A DNA stretch of 64,000 nt from Neofusicoccum parvum (Eukaryota > Ascomycota > Dothideomycetes > Botryosphaeriales > Botryosphaeriaceae). This document shows positions 58,591 to 64,000 of the stretch, piece by piece. Location: assembly GCA_020912385.1 (NCBI GenBank), contig CP087210.1:2046001-2110000 (forward strand). The letters run 5' to 3'. Position 1 is the first letter of the stretch. Each line of letters begins with the position of its first letter. Below the pieces are notes generated by a model. That model was given only the letters and a program-made list of their open reading frames with translations, ran no database searches and had not been told where the DNA came from. Both the position numbers and the translations under genes were made by a program.

Positions 58591-58913
58591 CACGAATGCC
58601 AGGTGCTGTGAAGAATGGGCGCAACACTGGATATGTGTCCCCGGTGCTGCGGAATTGTCGTCGCGCACTCCGGAGGCCGTGGTCGTCGTGGTCGTGGTCG
58701 GGGATGGGGCGCGCGGGGTTATCGCAGCGGATGCGGGTGTTTTGGTGTAAACAGATGGGCTGCGATGCGTCGCCACGTGATTCGTCCTCGCCCGCGCCGA
58801 GCATTTCGCCGGCCGCCTGAGATTTTGGACCAGCCGCGCGACATCGTCATCACCCATCCCCTTGAACGCCTCGCCCGACAGTTGTTTCCTCGTCGTCCAT
58901 ACCGCCTGTCGAA
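58591..58913. promoter_or_regulatory. Short divergent promoter
   Basis: About 320 bp between the start codons of the disordered protein and MRP10. GC-rich; no specific binding site assigned. Confidence 0.4.
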
Positions 58914-59450
58914 ATGCCGCCGCCAAAGCCCCTCGGAGCCACCAAGGTCGCCGCCCGCCCGCTGCCGCCTCTGCCCAAGCTGCGCGTGCGCCACCCCAAC
59001 AAGGCCGAGACCAACCCGTGCGTGGGCATAATGACTTCCGTTCTGGGTACGTGCAGTTCTATACCGACGCCAGCGGCCATTGTCCGGAGCTTGCAGTGTG
59101 CATTGGAGAACGGGGACGGGAATTGCGGGGAGCGGAAGTGAAGGCGGGGACAGCTTCTTCGGAGACCAACGGCTCGTTGGGATTGCATGGAACAAGGACT
59201 CCCATACTGACTGGCGTAATTCAGGTTGCTGGGCTTCTCAAGGATATAACGTCGGAGGCTGTGCGGCGGTCGAGCAGCAACTACGAGCGTGCATGGACGC
59301 GCCGGTAAGCCCACGGAGCTCCCCATTCTTCCGCAAGCAGCATGCTGATACCTTGGAATGCAGAGGCCTGCGGCTCAGAAGAAGAACTCGATCAACTACC
59401 ATCTCTCGCGCATGTACCCCAAGATTGTCGGCCCCCACAAGCGGAAGTAA
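58914..59450 (+). CDS. MRP10: Mitochondrial small ribosomal subunit protein Mrp10 (mS37)
   Basis: Small twin-CX9C protein of the mitochondrial 37S ribosome, imported through the Mia40 route in yeast. Exons 58914-59046, 59225-59304, 59364-59450 give 99 aa, the expected size. PLPPLPKLRVRHPNKAETNP leads into the CHCH domain: Cys-nine-Cys (CVGIMTSVLGC) and Cys-nine-Cys (CAAVEQQLRAC), the first pair completed across intron 1. The end SINYHLSRMYPKIVGPHKRK matches the yeast Mrp10 tail (NYHxxRxY). Intron 1 is 178 bp, longer than most here. The gene is easy to miss because no exon exceeds 133 nt. Confidence 0.92.
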
Positions 59451-61340
59451 GAGGTCTACTGGACTAGCCCTCCGATGGGCTTTCTTTGTACAACATTATG
59501 TATCATGCATCTTGTGGGGAGGGATCAAAATGAGGAGGAACCATGAGCGGCGGGAGTTTCGATATTCCGCAACTGGACCAGGCGTTAGGACGGATATACC
59601 AATTACATTGTCATGTACAGCAACAGCTCCTCGAGGTCTGCCCAACCCGTGAGAAAAGGACTCAAGATCCCGCAGGCGCCGGCTCCCGGACCACAAGCAT
59701 ATGGGTCGATGTCGAGTTTCAAGAAAAACGCGCCAGAGCCGGATAGCGAGCGGCAAGAAAGGGTACACTGACAAAAGTCGAGACATCCGTCTGTGGGGCT
59801 GACTTACCATCGGCAACTCGTGCGTCGGCAATTGTCGACTTGGTTCTCCAAGCGATGTCCTACTTAGATACCGGTTCTGTCTATTTTTACAACAAGAGCC
59901 ATGCCGAACCGTCGCGGGTTTCTCGGATGGACGGCTTGCCCACCGGCCTTTGAGAGGAATTTGCCGAGGCGTTGCAGCCTGGCGGTCTGTCGAGGCTCAT
60001 CACCCACCTAGCTCTGTTTGAGGAGATGGGACCACAGGACCCGAACGGGAATGATCTGCTGGCCCCCAAAGGTAGATCATCTTACGCGGAGAAGGTGCTG
60101 ACTCGGCGGCAGATCTTAAGCAAACGTCTGACGTGCTCCGCATCCAACGGGACGGCCCACTCTAGAGACGAAAGATCTGTAGTCAGATACGACTGATACA
60201 GTAGACTGGAGGCGAAGCTCAGTTCAAGTCACCGTGTGAACGCTACTCAACGGGCGCTGGTAGATCAACAGTCGCAATTACTTCCAATCTGGTAAAGCGT
60301 GGAAATCCTGGCTCTGGCGGTTAGAGCGCGCTAGCACGGCGTGGCTGCGCTGGCAAGGCAGAATTCGCCAAAGCGTCTGCGCCTGATCTGTTCAGGAACC
60401 GGTGAGCAAATCCGACGAGCCGAAAGCGAGTCCTGTGATAAACATGGCCCGGATGTCTCCTCAGTGCCGGGCTGCGGCTGAGGAAAAGAAGTAACTCAGA
60501 CGTGGAGAAATACGGGCATTCAAGCCTCTCGAGATTCCTCGAGAAGTATTGAATTATTGGACCTCGTCTGGCACAACGCCCCAAGGCGACCAAGCGTTCG
60601 CCGTCTTCCGTCCACAGGCTCACCACCACCTATCCAAGCACCATAAGCATCGGAAGCACAACGCGGACCAGGCAATCGGGCAGAGGGTCTTCCAATTTTA
60701 ACCTTGTTTCGGTTCTCGCTCCCTAATCGGGGCTGCTGCTGCAGTTCAGCCGCTCCTTGGCGTTGAAACAAACACGCCTAGCGGGCCGCCTTCGTGCGCC
60801 ATAGCTTGGCACCACAAACAAACTCCACTCAGGACCCTCGGCGCCCGCACGCAAGACATCGCGTAAAACAGATGGGCGGAGACTACTGACTCGCCACGCT
60901 ATCACTGCAGTCGGCAGAGCTGGCTGTCACCCGGCAGTCGGTCTCAAAGTAATTGGCCGCAGCCGCAGGTGGCACGAGCTTCCCGTTGCGCAACCATGCT
61001 GAAAACGGGCTGGCCTCAAGAGATTATTACGAGCTGCAGGTGCGGGCGGTGGGCGCGGGTCTTGATGACTGGACCAGTGGAGCGGTTGAAGTGGAATGTG
61101 CCTTCGGCGCCCCCAGCCCGACGCCAGCCAGCCCTGGAAAGCGAAGGATCATGAAGCCGAGCGTGGAAATTCAGCCTCGCGCTGCCTGGCCGTGGGATAC
61201 ATTAGCATTGAGTTGGGCAGACCGCTCACTCCCGGCTGTCCTGCGGTTTCACACCTCTGTTCCTCCTCACCAGCAGATCCCCTACCATTTGTTCTTCGTT
61301 GGACTACGCCTAAGAAGACACAGGTTCACTGCCGACAGCT
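59451..61340. other. Long gene-free stretch
   Basis: 1.9 kb between MRP10 and the Cys-rich membrane protein. Many open frames (up to 177 aa at 60953-61486) overlap one another and lack recognisable domains. The right 300 bp is the probable promoter of the next gene. No tRNA, element copy or tandem repeat seen. Confidence 0.4.
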
Positions 61341-62710
61341 ATGGCGGCTCCGCTATACCTTGTTGCAATGCTGGCACCAGCCGCAGTTCTGGCTGGCCCG
61401 CCGAAGATTCCCGGTCCCACTCCAGCAGTGTCTCCAGACCCCGTCCAAGGATTCAGCCCGAAGATCACAGGAGCAGCGCGTGTTGAGGACGCAGCTATTG
61501 AGCTGTTGAAGCGATATGTCGATTATGATCAAACCTGTGGTTTCGTTGATGGAAACTTAGGTGAGTTTCCTCTTACGCTCGAAGAGCTATAGAAGACCTG
61601 CGTGCTAACGGTCTGGACAGCTAGTGCTTTGACATGCTCGGGAGTTGATATCTGTGCCACAAACAGCATCTTGGGAGTCGCAGGATGCTGCAATCCTTTG
61701 AGTCTCGATTCCTGCTACCTCTTTACGTCTTGCGTCGCTGCTTCGCAACTGTCAAGCTGCACGGCATCAAGTTGTCTTCTGAACGAGGCAGTGGCCAAAT
61801 GGTACCGATGACCCAACACTCCAACATTATCATGACCAGTATTGTTAACATCGCCTTCCTTACCAGTACTGATTCAAGTGCCCCCTACTGCGTCGACTGG
61901 GACTACGATTTCATCACCACCACAATGAAAGCTTACGGCTGCGACGTGAGCGCCTTCACCGGCACTGTTGAACGCACCTACAGCGGTCAAGATACCTACG
62001 ACATCAGCTCCTACCTCACCTCCGTCGCAGAGTTCAGCTTCCCCACTGTCTTCGTCACCCAGACCCAGATCGTCTCCGCTGGCCTCACCTCGGGCACGGC
62101 CGCCTCCTCCTCCCACGGAACCACCAAGAAGAAATCCCACCTCGGCGCCATCGTCGGCGGCGTTGTCGGCGGTCTCGCTGCCCTCGCTTTACTCGCTGCC
62201 GCCGTCATCTTCATCCTGTTCAAGAAGCGCCGCGACAAGAAGCGTGCGGCGGCCGCCGCCTCCGCCGCCGCCTTCCAACAGAGCCAGCACCAACCCCCGC
62301 CCCCGCCGCCCATGGCCTACGGTTCCCCCGGCGGCCCTGGCCCCAACGACTATAAGCCCCCGCCTATGGGCGTCCCGCCTCCCCAACAGCAACAGCAGCA
62401 GTACGGCGCCCCGCCGCCACAGATGCAGCAGCCGGGCAACACGATGTCTTTCTACGCGCCTCCTCCTCCGCCCGCAGCGCAGAGTGGGGATATCAAGCAC
62501 GAGTACTCGCAGCAGAGCGTGTCGTCCGTGCCGGGGACGCCGGGCCCGTACAGCCCGCCCCTGAGCCCCTCGCCGCTGAGTCCCTCGCCGCAGTACAGTC
62601 CACCGGCAGGCCAGCCCCAGCAGCATCAGTGGAACCCGAACGTGCCGCAGATTGATGGCACGCCGGTGCATAGGAACTCGGAGGGGAATCCGATACACGA
62701 GGCGCCTTGA
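61341..62710 (+). CDS. Cys-rich, signal-anchored single-pass membrane protein
   Basis: Exons 61341-61560, 61621-61801 and 61867-62710 give 414 aa. Signal peptide (MAAPLYLVAMLAPAAVLAG), then a Cys-rich extracellular region: YDQTCGFVDGN, TCSGVDICATNSILGVAGCC, SCYLFTSCVAASQLSSCTAS, then YCVDWDYDFITTTMKAYGCD. A Ser/Thr-rich stalk precedes one transmembrane helix (LGAIVGGVVGGLAALALLAA, about 215-240) and a KKRRDKKR stop-transfer. The cytosolic tail is Pro/Gln-rich (PPPPPPM, QQQQQQ, SPPLSPSPLSP). This matches the general plan of fungal cell-surface sensor-like proteins; ligand and partners are unknown. The last intron could also end 12 nt later (AAG acceptor), which would remove four residues. Confidence 0.85.
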
Positions 62711-62829
62711 GCGAGGGATAAGAGGTCGGGTCTCCGAGGGTTGGAGAGTAAGTGCGCTGGAGATCTTCCTTTACGATTGTCACGGATGATGGTCTTATGG
62801 TTCTTTGGGGAGCGGGGTCTTGCGGAGAT

Positions 62830-64000
62830 GTGATTATGTACTACCCACGAAGATATCCAGGCGCTCTTTGTTCCTACGCTCTTACTGCAAAGTCTCAATT
62901 TAAATGTATGTGATGATACTATTGATGACAAAAACATGACATGTAAGATCACAAGCAACTACCATTTAATCCAACAATGACATAAGGTTGTAGACTTGAG
63001 AGACTTTTACCGCGTGCCACAGAGGCTTTCACTTCATAACATTCCCGGCAAAGAACCGTAATATGAACAGTAAAAACTGTAAACTCGTTATTGGTCAAGA
63101 TAGAAGAATTCTTCAACGTAATGAATAATAGTTTCTAGCTTTAAACAAAGAGGTTGACGGGGAAAATAAGAGAAACCCCACAACACCCTGATAGCCAGGT
63201 TAGATGTAAACGCCGGCCGCTCATGTCATTTTACCAAATTTCAGAGAGGCAATCGAAGTGGAAATGGTGGTAACACCACTGAACACAGGTATTCCGAAAC
63301 ACTGGCTAAAGCCACAGCAGTAGATATTAGGACGCTCCATGGGTCTCTAGATGAATGCAACTGAAGAACATCCCAGATTTTTTATTCAGAACATATTTTC
63401 GGAGCTCCGGCTCAACACTAAATTATTTCCCGCCCTTTTAGTAAGTTCTTATAAATATTCTCTCGGATAGTAGGCGGATACGTCTATATCGGAAGTAGTT
63501 TCGTAGTTGAAGACTAAGAGTTCGGTGGGCCACATACTACGTGGCGGACTTCTAGATATACTCGAAACGAGTAGAGATAATGAGAAGATATACTGGTTCT
63601 ATAACACGCAGCTTAATTATTACTACAAAGACTGACTAATAAAGGGGATACCTATATATATACCGAGTGCGGAAAAGTTATACCATTAAAAGTTACTACG
63701 GCATACTTTGCTAAAGCGTATAGTCACATAGGGTTGTAATCCTACGAGTTGTGGCTAAGTGACCAAAAAAAAGAGTGCTTAGGGACATCTAAAGAAGAGG
63801 ACACAAACTTAAGTCCAGCTAAGTGGTCTCCGAATCCATAAAAAGCAAAATAAAGCATAGAAAAGTAAGCCGAGAAAACTCACAGCATCCCCAAATGACG
63901 GGGAGAGCACCATGGAGCTCAAGTATGTAGGGATGGAAAATAAGCAAACACCTGGAACATGATGCGAGAGGCATCGATTGCAGTAGAAGGGTCCTGATTG
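62830..64000. repeat. AT-rich, probably RIP-degraded repeat at the window end
   Basis: GC content falls sharply after the last gene. Sample lines at 63421 and 63601 hold about 35% and 30% GC, against well over 50% in the gene blocks. TA-rich words dominate and no intact frame survives. This is the usual look of repeat-induced point mutation in ascomycete transposons. The element type and its right limit are not visible. Confidence 0.5.
63431..63775 (+). pseudogene. Stop-ridden coding relic within the AT-rich region
   Basis: One plus-strand frame reads protein-like segments (VVED, EFGGPHTTWRTSRYTRNE, LQRLTNKGDTYIYTECGKV, TTAYFAKAYSHIGL, SYELWLSDQKKE) broken by about eight in-frame stops. Such stops are what C-to-T changes at CAA/CAG codons would create. 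A transposon relic is the simplest reading, but I cannot assign the family. Confidence 0.3.

Noticed and set aside
59451..61340. Possible gene between MRP10 and the Cys-rich membrane protein
   Set aside because: Several overlapping frames but none with a motif, splice-supported extension or signal sequence.

Overview
This 64 kb window is nuclear DNA of a filamentous ascomycete (Pezizomycotina, most likely Dothideomycetes). The evidence is GC-rich, closely packed genes, introns of about 45-110 bp with GT...AG ends and CTRAY-like branch sites, and typical fungal proteins: Vph1, a Nup98-Nup96 fusion, Mlp1/Tpr, complex I 51 kDa subunit, MER3/HFM1 and a secreted GH78 enzyme. I rebuilt exon-intron structures by hand from splice motifs and reading-frame continuity. 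Twenty-two protein genes are supported. I saw no rRNA, tRNA or CRISPR array.

Layout. 1-7 kb: MLP1/TPR (partial) head-to-head with TFIIE-beta (TFA2), then a PuuE-type allantoinase-like hydrolase head-to-head with an amidase. 7.8-21 kb: a 14-TM drug-efflux MFS carrier, an MFS sugar carrier, an arylsulfatase, an AlaX tRNA-editing enzyme head-to-head with an old yellow enzyme, and a UDP-galactose-type Golgi transporter. 21.8-31 kb: the meiotic helicase HFM1/MER3 (12 exons) and V-ATPase subunit a. 31.6-43 kb: a 7 kb NUP98-NUP96 gene head-to-head with a divergent centrin (CDC31), then the complex I 51 kDa subunit. 43.9-52 kb: an unrecognised 704-aa gene, a GH78 glycosidase and an RraA-like protein. 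53-62.7 kb: a single-pass membrane protein, a disordered nuclear-type protein head-to-head with mitoribosomal MRP10, and a Cys-rich signal-anchored membrane protein. From about 62.8 kb the sequence becomes AT-rich and looks like a RIP-degraded repeat.

The most unusual signal is not a gene. A family of short palindromic elements with a TCCGGA-type core recurs at 21.4, 23.7, 46.35 and 46.5 kb. One copy lies inside an HFM1 intron, one lies upstream of HFM1, and two sit next to each other beside the unrecognised gene. They look like MITEs.

Functional themes: three products act at the nuclear pore or are known to contact it (Mlp1/Tpr, Nup98-Nup96, Cdc31). Seven head-to-head pairs share promoters. 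The allantoinase-like/amidase pair suggests use of amide nitrogen. The remaining genes are core housekeeping.
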